In this document: piece by piece, positions 1 to 7,882 of the stretch
How positions within the stretch are numbered: the stretch's first letter is position 1
Layout: every line of letters begins with the position of its first letter
Assembly (NCBI GenBank): GCA_021323165.1
Contig: JAJTCJ010000050.1
Coordinates: 1 to 53,297 of the forward strand
Direction: 5' to 3'
Length of the DNA: 53,297 nt
From: Bacteroidota bacterium
GTDB taxonomy: Bacteria; Bacteroidota; Bacteroidia; 2-12-FULL-35-15
Notes under the pieces: generated by a model
What the model saw: the letters and a program-made list of their open reading frames with translations, nothing else
The model's database searches: none
Told to the model about the DNA's origin: nothing
Program-made: the position numbers and the translations under genes

Positions 1-175
1 TGCTGAAAAAGGACAAAATCCTAAGATCATTATGGAATCTGCTGATAAGCAGCTTATCGGAATGGTTGCTGCAAAGATCCGTTCATTACGTAAGCCTGAA
101 CCATACAAAGGAAAAGGTATTAAGTTTACTGGCGAGATCTTAAGAAGAAAAGCAGGTAAATCAGCAGGTAAATAA
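1..175 (+). CDS. rplF: 50S ribosomal protein L6, C-terminal part
   Basis: The window opens inside this gene; the reading frame starts at base 2 and leaves 57 codons before TAA at 173-175. The visible tail ([18 protein letters not shown], then [13 protein letters not shown] and a Lys-rich end) is the conserved C-terminal domain of L6, which binds 23S rRNA near the factor-binding site of the large subunit. It is followed at 231 by rplR, the standard spc-operon order, which supports the call. The start and N-terminal domain lie outside the window. Confidence 0.93.
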   Translation, partial: AEKGQNPKIIMESADKQLIGMVAAKIRSLRKPEPYKGKGIKFTGEILRRKAGKSAGK

Positions 176-230
176 TAAATAGAAATTTCACAAATATCCC
201 GCCAAATCGGGATAACAATAAGGTAAAAAA

Positions 231-590
231 ATGGCAGTAGTAACAAAAGCATTCAGAAGAAACAGGATTAAGCAGCGTATCCGTAAAGTGGTTACTGGCG
301 ATGCAGCAAGTCCACGCTTATCTGTATTCAGAAGCAATAAAGGGATCTATGTTCAGTTGATCGATGATGCATCAGGTAAAACTCTTGTAGCAGCATCTTC
401 TGCAGACAAAGGAATCGCTGAAACAAAAAGCAATAAGATTGACCAGGCTAAGATGGTAGGTAAAGCAATCGCTGAAAAAGCAGCTCAGGCAGGTATTAAT
501 TCGGTTCGTTTCGATAGAAACGGGTATTTATACCATGGCAGAATTAAGTCATTAGCTGAAGCAGCTCGTGAAGCAGGTCTTAAATTCTAA
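231..590 (+). CDS. rplR: 50S ribosomal protein L18
   Basis: 119 residues, the normal length for bacterial L18, which binds 5S rRNA in the central protuberance. The N-terminus is basic (residues 6-22) and followed by the family core ([20 protein letters not shown]) and the C-terminal [23 protein letters not shown], the typical L18 ending. It lies 55 bases after rplF and 110 bases before rpsE in the same direction, so it is cotranscribed. There is no Shine-Dalgarno-like sequence before the ATG, only an A-rich leader, as is usual for Bacteroidota ribosomal genes. Nothing is missing. Confidence 0.97.
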   Translation: MAVVTKAFRRNRIKQRIRKVVTGDAASPRLSVFRSNKGIYVQLIDDASGKTLVAASSADKGIAETKSNKIDQAKMVGKAIAEKAAQAGINSVRFDRNGYLYHGRIKSLAEAAREAGLKF

Positions 591-638
591 TTATATTAAA
601 AGAAAATAAATAAATTTTAGATTTTTTGATTTCGAGAA

Positions 639-700
639 TTTTACATTAAAATTTATAAAAATCAACAAATCACTAAATCAAAAATTCAACAATTTTAAAG
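639..700 (+). repeat. AT-rich hairpin-prone spacer upstream of rpsE
   Basis: The 110-base rplR-rpsE spacer carries a right arm built from near repeats of an 8-base unit (atcaacaa, atcactaa, atcaaaaa) ending in caatttt, and a left arm around 618-640 (tagattttttgatttcgagaat) that is partly its reverse complement. The same layout recurs before rpmD, infA and rplQ. This looks like a repeat family that has settled in ribosomal operon spacers. Confidence 0.5.
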
Positions 701-1219
701 ATGTCAAACGCAAACATAAAAAGAGTTAAATCAAGCGATATCGAATTAAAAGATAAACTTGTTAGTATTCAACGTGTAACTAAAGTAACTAAAGGTGGAC
801 GTAATTTTACATTTTCTGCTATCGTTGTAGTTGGAAATGAAAAAGGAATCGTTGGTTACGGTTTAGGTAAAGCGAAAGAGGTTACTGATGCTATCACTAA
901 AGGTATCGATGATGCTAAGAAGAATCTGATTAAAGTTGCTATCGTTAAAGGAACAGTTCCTCACGAACAGCTTGGTAAGTTCAGTGGATCAGTTGTTTTC
1001 TTAAAGCCTGCTGCTCATGGTACTGGTGTTATTGCCGGTGGTGCGATGCGTGCTGTTCTTGAAAGCGTTGGTGTTACAGACGTTTTGGCTAAGTCAAAAG
1101 GCTCTTCAAATCCTCACAATGTGGTTAAAGCTACAATGGATGCATTAATGAAGATGCGTGATGCTGCTACTGTTGCTCAGCAACGTGGTATCTCAATGGA
1201 AAAAGTATTTAACGGATAA
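701..1219 (+). CDS. rpsE: 30S ribosomal protein S5
   Basis: 172 residues. S5 helps form the mRNA entry channel and decoding fidelity region of the small subunit. Both S5 domains are visible: the double-stranded RNA-binding N-terminal domain ([20 protein letters not shown], then [20 protein letters not shown] at roughly 42-61) and the C-terminal domain with [19 protein letters not shown] and [15 protein letters not shown]. The length is normal for Bacteroidota. It is followed by rpmD as expected. Confidence 0.97.
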   Translation: MSNANIKRVKSSDIELKDKLVSIQRVTKVTKGGRNFTFSAIVVVGNEKGIVGYGLGKAKEVTDAITKGIDDAKKNLIKVAIVKGTVPHEQLGKFSGSVVFLKPAAHGTGVIAGGAMRAVLESVGVTDVLAKSKGSSNPHNVVKATMDALMKMRDAATVAQQRGISMEKVFNG

Positions 1220-1224
1220 TAATA

Positions 1225-1296
1225 ATTGGAGAGTTAGTGAGATGGAGAATTAGAGAATTAATTCACCAAATCACCAGATCACCAAATCAACAATTA
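1225..1296 (+). repeat. Imperfect 36-bp inverted repeat with 8-bp periodicity, upstream of rpmD
   Basis: The left arm (aattggagagttagtgag...) and the right arm (aattcaccaaatcaccag...) are about 36 bases each and meet at gaattaattc. By eye about 25 of 36 positions are complementary. The right arm is itself a short tandem array: tcaccaaa, tcaccaga, tcaccaaa, tcaacaat. An RNA of this spacer could form a long, interrupted hairpin just before the rpmD start. Related spacers lie upstream of rpsE, infA and rplQ. Confidence 0.65.
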
Positions 1297-1302
1297 GAAA
1301 AG

Positions 1303-1479
1303 ATGGCAACAATTAAAATCAAACAAATAAAAAGCGGAATCGATCGCCCGGAACGTCAAAAACGTACTCTGAAGGCATTAGGTTTCAGAAAAATGAATCA
1401 GACCATTGAGAAAGAGGCTACACCTCAGATCCTTGGAATGATCCACAAAGTAGCACATTTGGTTACAGTAATTAAATAG
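1303..1479 (+). CDS. rpmD: 50S ribosomal protein L30
   Basis: 58 residues starting MATIKIKQIKSGIDRPERQK, the usual size of bacterial L30. The frame is open further upstream to 1237, but that extension translates the low-complexity repeat spacer and is not part of L30; ATG 1303 preceded by agaaaag is the family start. The core RTLKALGFRKMNQTIEKEATPQILGMIHKVAHLV is typical. The protein binds 23S rRNA on the large subunit. Position between rpsE and rplO is canonical. Confidence 0.96.
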   Translation: MATIKIKQIKSGIDRPERQKRTLKALGFRKMNQTIEKEATPQILGMIHKVAHLVTVIK

Positions 1480-1506
1480 TTAATAACAAGAAATAATATA
1501 TAAGTG

Positions 1507-1977
1507 ATGAACTTAAGTAAATTAACTCCTGCAGAAGGTTCGGTAAAAAACGCAAAGAAACGTTTAGGACGTGGTCAGGGATCAGGTAAAGGCGGAACTT
1601 CAACAAAAGGACATAAAGGTGCTCAGTCACGTTCAGGATACTCTGCAAAGAGAGGTTTTGAAGGTGGTCAAATGCCATTACAAAGACGTGTTCCTAAGTT
1701 TGGTTTCAAGAACATTAACCGTGTTGAATACCGTGGTATCAATCTGGATGTGATCCAGGGATTGGTTGACAATAACAAAATCACTTCAGTTGATCTGGAA
1801 TTTTTGATCTCTAAAGGTCTTGCTCACAAGAACGACAAGGTTAAGATCCTTGGTCGCGGAGAGTTAAAAGCTAAAGTTGATGTGAAAGTGCATGCTTTTT
1901 CTGCTACTGCTAAATCTGCTATTGAAGCAGCTGGCGGAAAAGCTGAATCAGTTGAAAAAGCTGTTGAAAAAGCATAA
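1507..1977 (+). CDS. rplO: 50S ribosomal protein L15
   Basis: 156 residues from ATG 1507; a GTG at 1504 is in frame directly before it but adds only one residue. The N-terminal glycine- and lysine-rich extension (GRGQGSGKGGTSTKGHKGAQ, about 23-42) is the L15 hallmark that threads into 23S rRNA. The globular part includes GFEGGQMPLQRRVPKFGF and a short Ala/Glu-rich C-terminal tail. It lies 27 bases after rpmD and 24 bases before secY. Confidence 0.96.
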   Translation: MNLSKLTPAEGSVKNAKKRLGRGQGSGKGGTSTKGHKGAQSRSGYSAKRGFEGGQMPLQRRVPKFGFKNINRVEYRGINLDVIQGLVDNNKITSVDLEFLISKGLAHKNDKVKILGRGELKAKVDVKVHAFSATAKSAIEAAGGKAESVEKAVEKA

Positions 1978-2001
1978 AATATTTACGTGTAAAAACGGTA
2001 T

Positions 2002-3363
2002 ATGAAAAATTTAATAAATACATTAAAGAATATTTGGAAGATCGAAGATCTGAGGGTACGTATATTAAATACTCTCGGCTTTATTCTGATTTACCGTTTA
2101 GGTTCTTACGTTGTTTTACCTGGTGTTAATTCGGATGCTCTTTCTGCTGCTAATACAACAGCAAATGAAGGGATTGTTGGTTTGATTAACATTTTTGCAG
2201 GTGGAGCTTTCTCAAGAGCTTCAATTTTCGGACTAGGTATTATGCCTTACATTTCTGCCTCTATCGTGGTGCAGTTGTTAGGTATGGCATTGCCTTATTT
2301 CCGTAAAATGCAAATGGAAGGCGAAAGCGGTCGTAAGAAGATCAACCAGATTACTCGTTTTTTAACTGTAATTATTACTGTTTTCCAGTGTCCTGGATAC
2401 ATTGCAACACAGATCACTAATAAGGCAGGGGTAGTTAATGACCCAAGCACATTCTGGTGGATCCAGTCTGTAATTATTCTTGTAACCGGAACTATGTTCG
2501 TAATGTGGTTAGGAGAAAAGATAACAGATAAAGGTATCGGTAACGGTATCTCAATTCTGATCATGATTGGTATCATCGCACGTTTACCTTTCGCTTTCGT
2601 AGCTGAATTTGCTAACCGTGTAGGTGGTGAAGGCGGAGGATTGATCATGTTATTAATAGAATTAGTTCTTTTATTACTTATTGTTGTTGGTTCTATATTA
2701 CTTGTTCAGGGAACACGAAAAATTCCTGTACAGTTCGCTAAGAAAATAGTTGGAAATAAGCAATTTGGTGGAGTTCGTCAGTATATTCCTTTAAAAGTGA
2801 ATGCAGCTGGTGTAATGCCTATCATCTTTGCTCAGGCAATCATGTTCATTCCATTAACTCTTGTGGGTTTATCTCAATCTGAGGCAATGCAGAACTTCCT
2901 GGCTCCATTATCAAACTCTTACGGGTTTGTATATAACTTTATTTTTGCCCTTCTTATCATTGTGTTCACGTATTTTTATACTGCGATCACGGTAAATCCT
3001 AACCAGATGGCAGAGGATATGAAAAGAAATGGTGGTTTTGTTCCTGGTGTACAGCCAGGAAAGCAAACAGCAGAGTTTATCGATCAAATTATGTCACGTA
3101 TTACTTTCCCGGGATCTTTATTCCTGGCGTTGATAGCGATACTGCCTGCATTTGCAATTAAATTGAATATTCAGCAGGAATTTGCACAGTTCTACGGAGG
3201 AACATCATTACTGATCCTTGTAGGCGTTGTTCTTGATACATTACAGCAAATTGAAAGTCATTTATTGAATCGTCATTATGATGGTTTAATGAAAACAGGA
3301 AGAATAAAAGGTCGTTCTTCAATGTGTTGGAAAAACTTTAGCCGAAGTAGCAAAAGTTATTAA
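2002..3363 (+). CDS. secY: Preprotein translocase subunit SecY, with a replaced C-terminal tail
   Basis: SecY is the channel of the Sec translocon in the inner membrane. Ten hydrophobic segments are visible, with signature stretches FAGGAFSRASIFGLGIMPYI (about 74-93), GEKITDKGIGNGISILIMIG and RNGGFVPGVQPGKQTAEFI. The recognisable SecY sequence runs to HYDGLMKTGRIKGRSSM (Met at 3322-3324, residue 441). After that the frame encodes a short Cys/Trp/Ser-rich tail unlike SecY, and this DNA in another frame is methionine aminopeptidase. The normal last residues, the stop, the spacer and the start of map are therefore missing. Either a deletion occurred or the sequence contains an error; see findings. 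Confidence 0.93.
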   Translation: MKNLINTLKNIWKIEDLRVRILNTLGFILIYRLGSYVVLPGVNSDALSAANTTANEGIVGLINIFAGGAFSRASIFGLGIMPYISASIVVQLLGMALPYFRKMQMEGESGRKKINQITRFLTVIITVFQCPGYIATQITNKAGVVNDPSTFWWIQSVIILVTGTMFVMWLGEKITDKGIGNGISILIMIGIIARLPFAFVAEFANRVGGEGGGLIMLLIELVLLLLIVVGSILLVQGTRKIPVQFAKKIVGNKQFGGVRQYIPLKVNAAGVMPIIFAQAIMFIPLTLVGLSQSEAMQNFLAPLSNSYGFVYNFIFALLIIVFTYFYTAITVNPNQMAEDMKRNGGFVPGVQPGKQTAEFIDQIMSRITFPGSLFLALIAILPAFAIKLNIQQEFAQFYGGTSLLILVGVVLDTLQQIESHLLNRHYDGLMKTGRIKGRSSMCWKNFSRSSKSY

Positions 3364-4045
3364 ACCCGGGGTTACAACTTTATCACTTGATAAGGTAGCA
3401 TACGAGTTTATTAATGATAACAAAGCGATACCTGCTTTTCTTAATTATAATGGTTTCCCGAATTCTTTGTGCATTTCTGTAAATGCCAGTGTAGTTCACG
3501 GCCTTCCAGGGAAATATGAATTAAAAGATGGTGATATCGTTTCTGTTGATTGCGGGGTTGTTAAAAATAAATTTTTTGGCGATTCAGCATACACTTTTGC
3601 CGTAGGAGAAGTAAAACCTGAAATATTGAAACTGCTTCAAGTCACAAAAGAAAGTCTGTATAAGGCAATTGAAATGTGTGTTGCAGGAAAAAGGATCGGA
3701 GATATCAGTGAAGCTGTTCAGTCACATGCCGAGGGTCACGGTTTCTCTGTTGTTAGAGAACTTGTTGGACACGGGATAGGTCAGAATCTTCATGAGTCAC
3801 CTGAGGTTCCTAATTATGGTAAAAAAGGAGCAGGCTTAAAATTACAGGAAGGATTGGTTATCGCAATTGAACCGATGATCAATATGGGAAAGAAGGCTAT
3901 CATTCAGGAAAATGACGGATGGACAATTAGAACAGCTGATAATTTACCTTCAGCGCATTTTGAACATACCGTTACAATAGGAAAAGAAAAAGCAGATATT
4001 TTATCAAGCTTTGAATTTGTAGAAGAAGTACTAAAAACAAAATAG
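3323..4045 (+). pseudogene. map: Type I methionine aminopeptidase, start region missing
   Basis: Removes the initiator Met from new proteins. From 3323 the frame reads CVGKTLAEVAKVIKPGVTT and continues to the stop at 4043-4045, giving about 240 residues of a family usually near 255-260. Metal ligands are visible: Asp in VSVDCGVV, Asp in FFGDSAYTF, His in VGHGIGQNLHESPE, Glu in AIEPMI and Glu in HFEHTVTIG, plus the substrate His in VVHGLP. There is no start codon: the frame is closed by TAA at 3305-3307, and the first usable codon is TTG 3467, deep inside the fold. About 18-20 N-terminal residues are lost at the junction with secY, in a different frame. The gene is essential in most bacteria, so either a second copy exists or the junction is an artefact. 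Confidence 0.85.
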
Positions 4046-4054
4046 AGAAAATAT

Positions 4055-4108
4055 TGAATTGTAGAAATGGAGATCACTAATTCACCAAATCAGCAAATCA
4101 ACAATTAA
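4055..4108 (+). repeat. Hairpin-prone repeat spacer upstream of infA
   Basis: The left arm attgaattgtagaaatgg and the right arm aattcaccaaatcagc followed by aaatcaacaatt repeat the architecture of the rpmD spacer, again with the 8-base period tcaccaaa, tcagcaaa, tcaacaat. The element ends a few bases before the infA ATG. Confidence 0.55.
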
Positions 4109-4111
4109 TAT

Positions 4112-4330
4112 ATGGCAAAACAAGCATCGATAGAGCAAGACGGGACAATTTTAGAAGCATTGTCAAATGCAATGTTTCGTGTTGAGCTTGAAAACGGACA
4201 TGTTATCACTGCGCATATTTCAGGAAAAATGCGAATGCATTATATAAAGATCCTGACAGGTGATAAAGTTAAAGTGGAGATGTCACCATACGATTTAACA
4301 AAAGGTAGAATTTCATACAGGTACAAATAA
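4112..4330 (+). CDS. infA: Translation initiation factor IF-1
   Basis: 72 residues, the exact usual length. It is a single S1/OB-fold protein that binds the A site of the 30S subunit during initiation. Conserved stretches include [44 protein letters not shown] and [12 protein letters not shown]. It stands between map and rpmJ, as in other Bacteroidota. No defects are seen here, in contrast to the neighbouring map and rpsK. Confidence 0.97.
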   Translation: MAKQASIEQDGTILEALSNAMFRVELENGHVITAHISGKMRMHYIKILTGDKVKVEMSPYDLTKGRISYRYK

Positions 4331-4331
4331 T

Positions 4332-4600
4332 AGTCGGGAGTTAAATAGTCGGAAGTTTAGAGAACAGAACGTTCAAAAAACTTGAAACTTGAAACTCGAA
4401 ACGGTAAAACTAAAACAAACAATGAAAGTTAGAGCATCAGTAAAAAAGAGAAGTGTTGATTGTAAAATTGTTCGCAGAAACGGGCGTTTATACGTTATCA
4501 ACAAAAAGAATCCAAAGTTTAAACAAAGACAAAAATAATTAAGAACTGAGCCAGGAGGGCTGAGAGCGGAGAACATACTCCGGACTAAGAACTCCCGACT
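4332..4600 (+). repeat. Inverted repeat pair flanking rpmJ
   Basis: agtcgggagtt at 4332-4342 and its exact reverse complement aactcccgact at 4590-4600 bracket rpmJ. Between the left copy and the gene lies a 7-base-period run (aaacttg repeated, 4379-4401). Between the gene and the right copy lies a second small stem, cggag/ctccg, around 4567-4583. These look like intergenic repeat debris and not binding sites. Confidence 0.5.
4422..4538 (+). CDS. rpmJ: 50S ribosomal protein L36
   Basis: 38 residues, complete: [20 protein letters not shown] then [19 protein letters not shown]36 is the smallest large-subunit protein and binds 23S rRNA near the peptidyl transferase region. Only one Cys remains (Cys14) of the zinc-binding set CxxC...C...H, so this is the zinc-independent form. 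The position between infA and rpsM is canonical. The gene is easily missed because of its length. Confidence 0.96.
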   Translation: MKVRASVKKRSVDCKIVRRNGRLYVINKKNPKFKQRQK

Positions 4601-4618
4601 CCTAACTAAAATAAAATA

Positions 4619-4996
4619 ATGGCTAGAATTGCAGGTATTGATTTACCAAACAACAAAAGAGGCGAAATAGGTTTAACTTATATTTTCGGAATTGGTCGCA
4701 GCACTGCCCGTAAAGTATTAAGCGAAGCTGGTATCGATGTAAACGTAAAAGTTCAGGACTGGAATGATGAGCAGTTAACTGCTATCCGTACTATCCTTAA
4801 TGATAAATATAAGTTAGAAGGTGCTTTGCGTTCTGAAGTTCAGTTACACATCAAACGTTTGATGGACATTGGTTCTTACCGTGGTATCCGTCATCGTGTT
4901 GGTTTGCCTGTTCGTGGCCAGACTACTAAAAACAATGCTCGTACCCGTAAAGGTAAGCGTAAGACAGTTGCTAACAAGAAGAAAGTAACTAAATAA
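4619..4996 (+). CDS. rpsM: 30S ribosomal protein S13
   Basis: 125 residues. S13 sits in the head of the small subunit and contacts P-site tRNA and 5S/L5. The family core is clear: [33 protein letters not shown] (helix-hairpin-helix-like, about 22-34) and the basic tail [20 protein letters not shown] with [10 protein letters not shown]. It opens the alpha operon block rpsM-rpsK-rpsD-rpoA-rplQ. Complete and normal. Confidence 0.97.
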   Translation: MARIAGIDLPNNKRGEIGLTYIFGIGRSTARKVLSEAGIDVNVKVQDWNDEQLTAIRTILNDKYKLEGALRSEVQLHIKRLMDIGSYRGIRHRVGLPVRGQTTKNNARTRKGKRKTVANKKKVTK

Positions 4997-5054
4997 TAAG
5001 TAACAACCGGTTATCCACCATTGGTGGATAACGATCATTTATAAAAAACCAAAA

Positions 5055-5449
5055 ATGGCAAAACAAAATCAAACGACCACAGCAGGAAAAGCTGCGGCAA
5101 AGAAAAGAGTTGTTAAAGTGGAGGCAGTGGGCCAAGCCCATATCAACGCTTCATTTCTTTAACAAACAATGCAGGTCAGGTTATTTCCTGGTCAAGTGCA
5201 GGTAAGATGGGATTCCGCGGTTCTAAAAAGAACACACCTTATGCGGCTCAGTTAGCAGCTCAGGATTGCGGTAAAGTAGCGCACGATGCAGGCTTAAGAA
5301 AAGTAAAAGTATTTGTAAAAGGTCCGGGTGCAGGACGCGAGTCTGCAATCAGAACCCTTTCAGGTGTTGGAATCGAGATCTCTGAGATCATGGATATAAC
5401 TCCAATTCCTCATAACGGATGCCGTCCTCCAAAACGCAGAAGAGTTTAA
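5055..5449 (+). pseudogene. rpsK: 30S ribosomal protein S11, frameshifted by an apparent 16-base deletion
   Basis: From ATG 5055 the frame encodes an S11 N-terminus ending [10 protein letters not shown] and then stops at TAA 5160-5162. From about 5156 another frame continues S11 as [20 protein letters not shown] through [13 protein letters not shown] to the family end [16 protein letters not shown]11 normally has about five more residues (the NNxIV strand) at the break, so 15 bases plus one are missing. The residual sequence tcatttcttta fits excision between two tcattt copies. S11 is essential, so a true null is not viable unless another copy exists; a sequence error is likely. Only the downstream part, from ATG 5207 (80 residues), would be called by simple gene finding. 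Confidence 0.9.
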
Positions 5450-5529
5450 TAATAAGTAATTAAAAAGCTGCACGACTAAGTCCGAAGCTGTTTTAAAGTA
5501 ACAATAGAATATTAAAATAGAAAATAGAA

Positions 5530-6114
5530 ATGGCAAGATACATAGGCCCAAAATCAAAAATTGCAAGAAAGTTCAAAGAACCAATTTTTGGTCCTGATAA
5601 AGTTTTAGAAAAGAAAAATTACCCTCCGGGACAACACGGTCTTTCTAAGAAACGTGCTAAACAATCGGAAAAGCAAAAAGCAAAATATACTTACGGTATC
5701 TTAGAGCGTCAGTTCGCAAAAATTTACCACATGGCACAGCGTGCTCATGGTGTTACAGGTGAGGTTTTATTACAATTGATCGAATCTCGTTTAGATAACG
5801 TTGTTTATCGTATGGGAATAGCTCCTTCACGCAGCGGTGCTCGCCAGCTTGTTGGTCACCGTCACATCACAGTTAATGGTGAAGTTGTAAATATCGCATC
5901 TTACATTCTTAAACCGGGTGATGTTGTTGGTGTTCGTGAGCGTTCTAAATCACTTGAGGTGATCAATAGTTCTGTTGCAGGTGCTACAAACCAGTTTCCT
6001 TGGATCGATTTCGATAAATCTTCTATGACAGGTAAGTTCATCAATGTTCCGGAAAGACTTCAGATCCCAGAGAACATTAAAGAACAGCTAATTGTCGAGC
6101 TTTACTCAAAATAA
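5530..6114 (+). CDS. rpsD: 30S ribosomal protein S4, lacking about 7 residues of a conserved segment
   Basis: 194 residues. S4 nucleates 16S rRNA folding and in many bacteria regulates the alpha operon. The N-terminus and the S4 RNA-binding domain are clear ([36 protein letters not shown]) and the C-terminus [10 protein letters not shown] is intact. However, the near-universal S-[DE]-Y-x-x-Q-L-x-E-K-Q segment reads [17 protein letters not shown] here: YxxQLxE is absent, a 21-base in-frame loss at about 5667-5673. Family members are about 201 residues, which matches the deficit. This is either a local deletion or a sequence error. Confidence 0.94.
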   Translation: MARYIGPKSKIARKFKEPIFGPDKVLEKKNYPPGQHGLSKKRAKQSEKQKAKYTYGILERQFAKIYHMAQRAHGVTGEVLLQLIESRLDNVVYRMGIAPSRSGARQLVGHRHITVNGEVVNIASYILKPGDVVGVRERSKSLEVINSSVAGATNQFPWIDFDKSSMTGKFINVPERLQIPENIKEQLIVELYSK

Positions 6115-6169
6115 TCAGTAAATTTGCACAATTAATTAAAATAGTATTTAACTTAAAACATAATATACG

Positions 6170-7162
6170 ATGGCAATTTTAGCTTTTCAAAAACCTGATA
6201 AGGTTATAATGGTAAATTCCAGTGAAACTGAAGGACAGTTTGAGTTCCGTCCGCTAGAACCTGGCTATGGTATTACTGTAGGTAATGCTTTGCGCAGAAT
6301 TTTATTATCATCTCTTGAAGGGCATGCGATTACTACTGTAAAGATCGAAGGTGTTGATCACGAATTTTCAACATTAAAAGGTGTTACAGAAGATGTTACT
6401 GAAATCATCCTTAACTTGAAACAAGTACGTTTTAAGAAACAAATAGATACTACTGATTTTGAAAAAGTAACTGTAAACATTACAGGTAAAACTCAGCTTA
6501 CTGCTGGTGATATCGGTAAATTTACTTCAGGTTTCCAGGTGTTGAATTCAGATCTTGTTATCTGCAACATGGAATCTAATGTGAAATTAAAGATCGAACT
6601 TACAATTGATAAAGGACGCGGATATGTTCCTGCAGAAGAAAACAAGCCTGTTAATTCAAGCGCTGGTTTAATTCCAATCGATTCTATCTACACTCCAATC
6701 AAAAATGTTCAATACAGCATCGAAAACTACCGTGTTGAGCAGAAAACGGATTACGAAAAACTGATCATGAACATCGTTACTGATGGTTCTATTCATCCTA
6801 AAGAAGCTTTGAAAGAAGCAGCTAAGATCCTTATTCACCACTTCATGTTATTCTCTGACGAGCGTATCACTCTGGATACTGAAGAGAAAATGGCGACTGA
6901 GGAATTTGATGAAACATCATTGCACATGCGTCAGTTATTAAAGACCAAATTGGTTGATATGGATCTTTCTGTTCGCGCTTTAAATTGCTTAAAAGCTGCT
7001 GACGTTGAAACATTGGCTGACCTGGTTTCATTTGCGAAACATGATCTGTTAAAGTTCCGCAATTTCGGTAAAAAATCATTAACAGAACTTGAAGACCTTG
7101 TTGCTAATAAAGGTTTGAATTTCGGAATGAACTTAGCAAAATACAAATTAGATAAAGACTAA
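6170..7162 (+). CDS. rpoA: DNA-directed RNA polymerase subunit alpha
   Basis: 330 residues, normal length. The N-terminal dimerisation/assembly domain spans about 1-230 with [20 protein letters not shown] and the [10 protein letters not shown] loop; the C-terminal domain (about 260-325) has the helix-hairpin-helix [20 protein letters not shown] and [17 protein letters not shown], which contact UP elements and regulators. It is the scaffold of the core enzyme. It is followed by rplQ in the alpha operon. No defects are seen. Confidence 0.98.
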   Translation: MAILAFQKPDKVIMVNSSETEGQFEFRPLEPGYGITVGNALRRILLSSLEGHAITTVKIEGVDHEFSTLKGVTEDVTEIILNLKQVRFKKQIDTTDFEKVTVNITGKTQLTAGDIGKFTSGFQVLNSDLVICNMESNVKLKIELTIDKGRGYVPAEENKPVNSSAGLIPIDSIYTPIKNVQYSIENYRVEQKTDYEKLIMNIVTDGSIHPKEALKEAAKILIHHFMLFSDERITLDTEEKMATEEFDETSLHMRQLLKTKLVDMDLSVRALNCLKAADVETLADLVSFAKHDLLKFRNFGKKSLTELEDLVANKGLNFGMNLAKYKLDKD

Positions 7163-7166
7163 AATA

Positions 7167-7262
7167 CAATTGGAGAAATGGAGAATTAAAGAAATGGAGA
7201 TTTAGTCCCATTACACTAAATCTTAATTCACTAAATCACCAGATCAATAATTCAATAATTCA
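7167..7262 (+). repeat. Hairpin-prone repeat spacer upstream of rplQ
   Basis: The 108-base rpoA-rplQ spacer has a purine-rich left arm (caattggagaaatggagaat, repeated as gaaatggagattta) and a right arm ctaaatcttaattcacta followed by aatcaccagatcaataattc. The parts resemble the rpmD and infA spacers. gagatttag and ctaaatctt can pair across tcccattacac. Confidence 0.5.
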
Positions 7263-7270
7263 ATAAAAAA

Positions 7271-7759
7271 ATGAGACACGGAGATAAAATAAACAATTTA
7301 GGCAGAAAGTCAGCACACCGCAAAGCGATGTTGTCGAACATGGCTTGCTCTTTAATTCTGCACAAACGTATCAACACAACACTTGCTAAAGCAAAAGCTT
7401 TAAGAACTTATGTTGAGCCGCTTATAACAAAATCTAAAGAAGATTCAACCCATTCAAGACGTACTGTATTTGCTTACCTTGGTAACAAAGAAGTAGTTAG
7501 TATGTTGTTCAAAGACATCGCTACAAAAGTAGCTGATCGTCCGGGCGGATATACCAGAATTTTAAAAACAGGTACCCGTTTAGGTGATAATGCTGACATG
7601 TGTTTTATCGAACTTGTTGATTTTAATGAGAATATGCTTGCTGGAAAAGCACCTGCAAAAGCTAAAACATCAAGACGCGGTGGTAAGAAAAAAGCTACTG
7701 ATGCAAAACCAACTGATAAAAAAGAGGAATCTTCAGACGATAACTCAAAAAGTGAATAA
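7271..7759 (+). CDS. rplQ: 50S ribosomal protein L17
   Basis: 162 residues: the conserved core of about 120 residues ([60 protein letters not shown]) plus a Lys/Ser/Asp-rich tail of about 35 residues, common in Bacteroidota L17. L17 lies near the peptide exit tunnel. It is the last gene of the alpha operon; a strong terminator follows 26 bases later. Confidence 0.97.
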   Translation: MRHGDKINNLGRKSAHRKAMLSNMACSLILHKRINTTLAKAKALRTYVEPLITKSKEDSTHSRRTVFAYLGNKEVVSMLFKDIATKVADRPGGYTRILKTGTRLGDNADMCFIELVDFNENMLAGKAPAKAKTSRRGGKKKATDAKPTDKKEESSDDNSKSE

Positions 7760-7785
7760 TTTGTGAAATTAAAATTTTAAATCAT

Positions 7786-7821
7786 AAAAAGGATAAAGTA
7801 TTTTTGCTTTATCCTTTTTTT
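7786..7821 (+). terminator. Rho-independent terminator of the alpha operon
   Basis: Stem aaaaggataaag / ctttatcctttt around the loop tattttt g, followed by a T run ending at 7821. It ends the ribosomal transcript after rplQ. Sequence belonging to carA follows immediately with no promoter or leader, which is abnormal and supports loss of DNA at this junction. Confidence 0.9.
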
Positions 7822-7882
7822 ATGCACCTACAGTCCGCGATCGATCGGAACATCATTTGGTGAGATCTGCTTTAATACCGGA

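Noticed and set aside
1225..1296. CRISPR-like array in the ribosomal spacers
   Set aside because: The units are 8 bases with no unique spacers and no cas genes; they are low-complexity hairpin arms.
1237..1302. Longer L30 starting at 1237
   Set aside because: The extra 22 residues are a translation of the repeat spacer; L30 homology starts at ATG 1303.
3325..3345. Programmed frameshift from secY into map at tggaaaaacttt
   Set aside because: The switch needed is +1, not the -1 expected at A-rich slippery sites, and both the end of SecY and the first 20 residues of MAP are missing, which frameshifting would not explain.
3467..4045. map starting at TTG 3467
   Set aside because: This start would remove about 65 residues, although homology clearly continues upstream in frame to 3323.
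7822..7863. ATG 7822 as the start of carA
   Set aside because: It is out of frame with carA by one base and reaches TGA after 13 codons.
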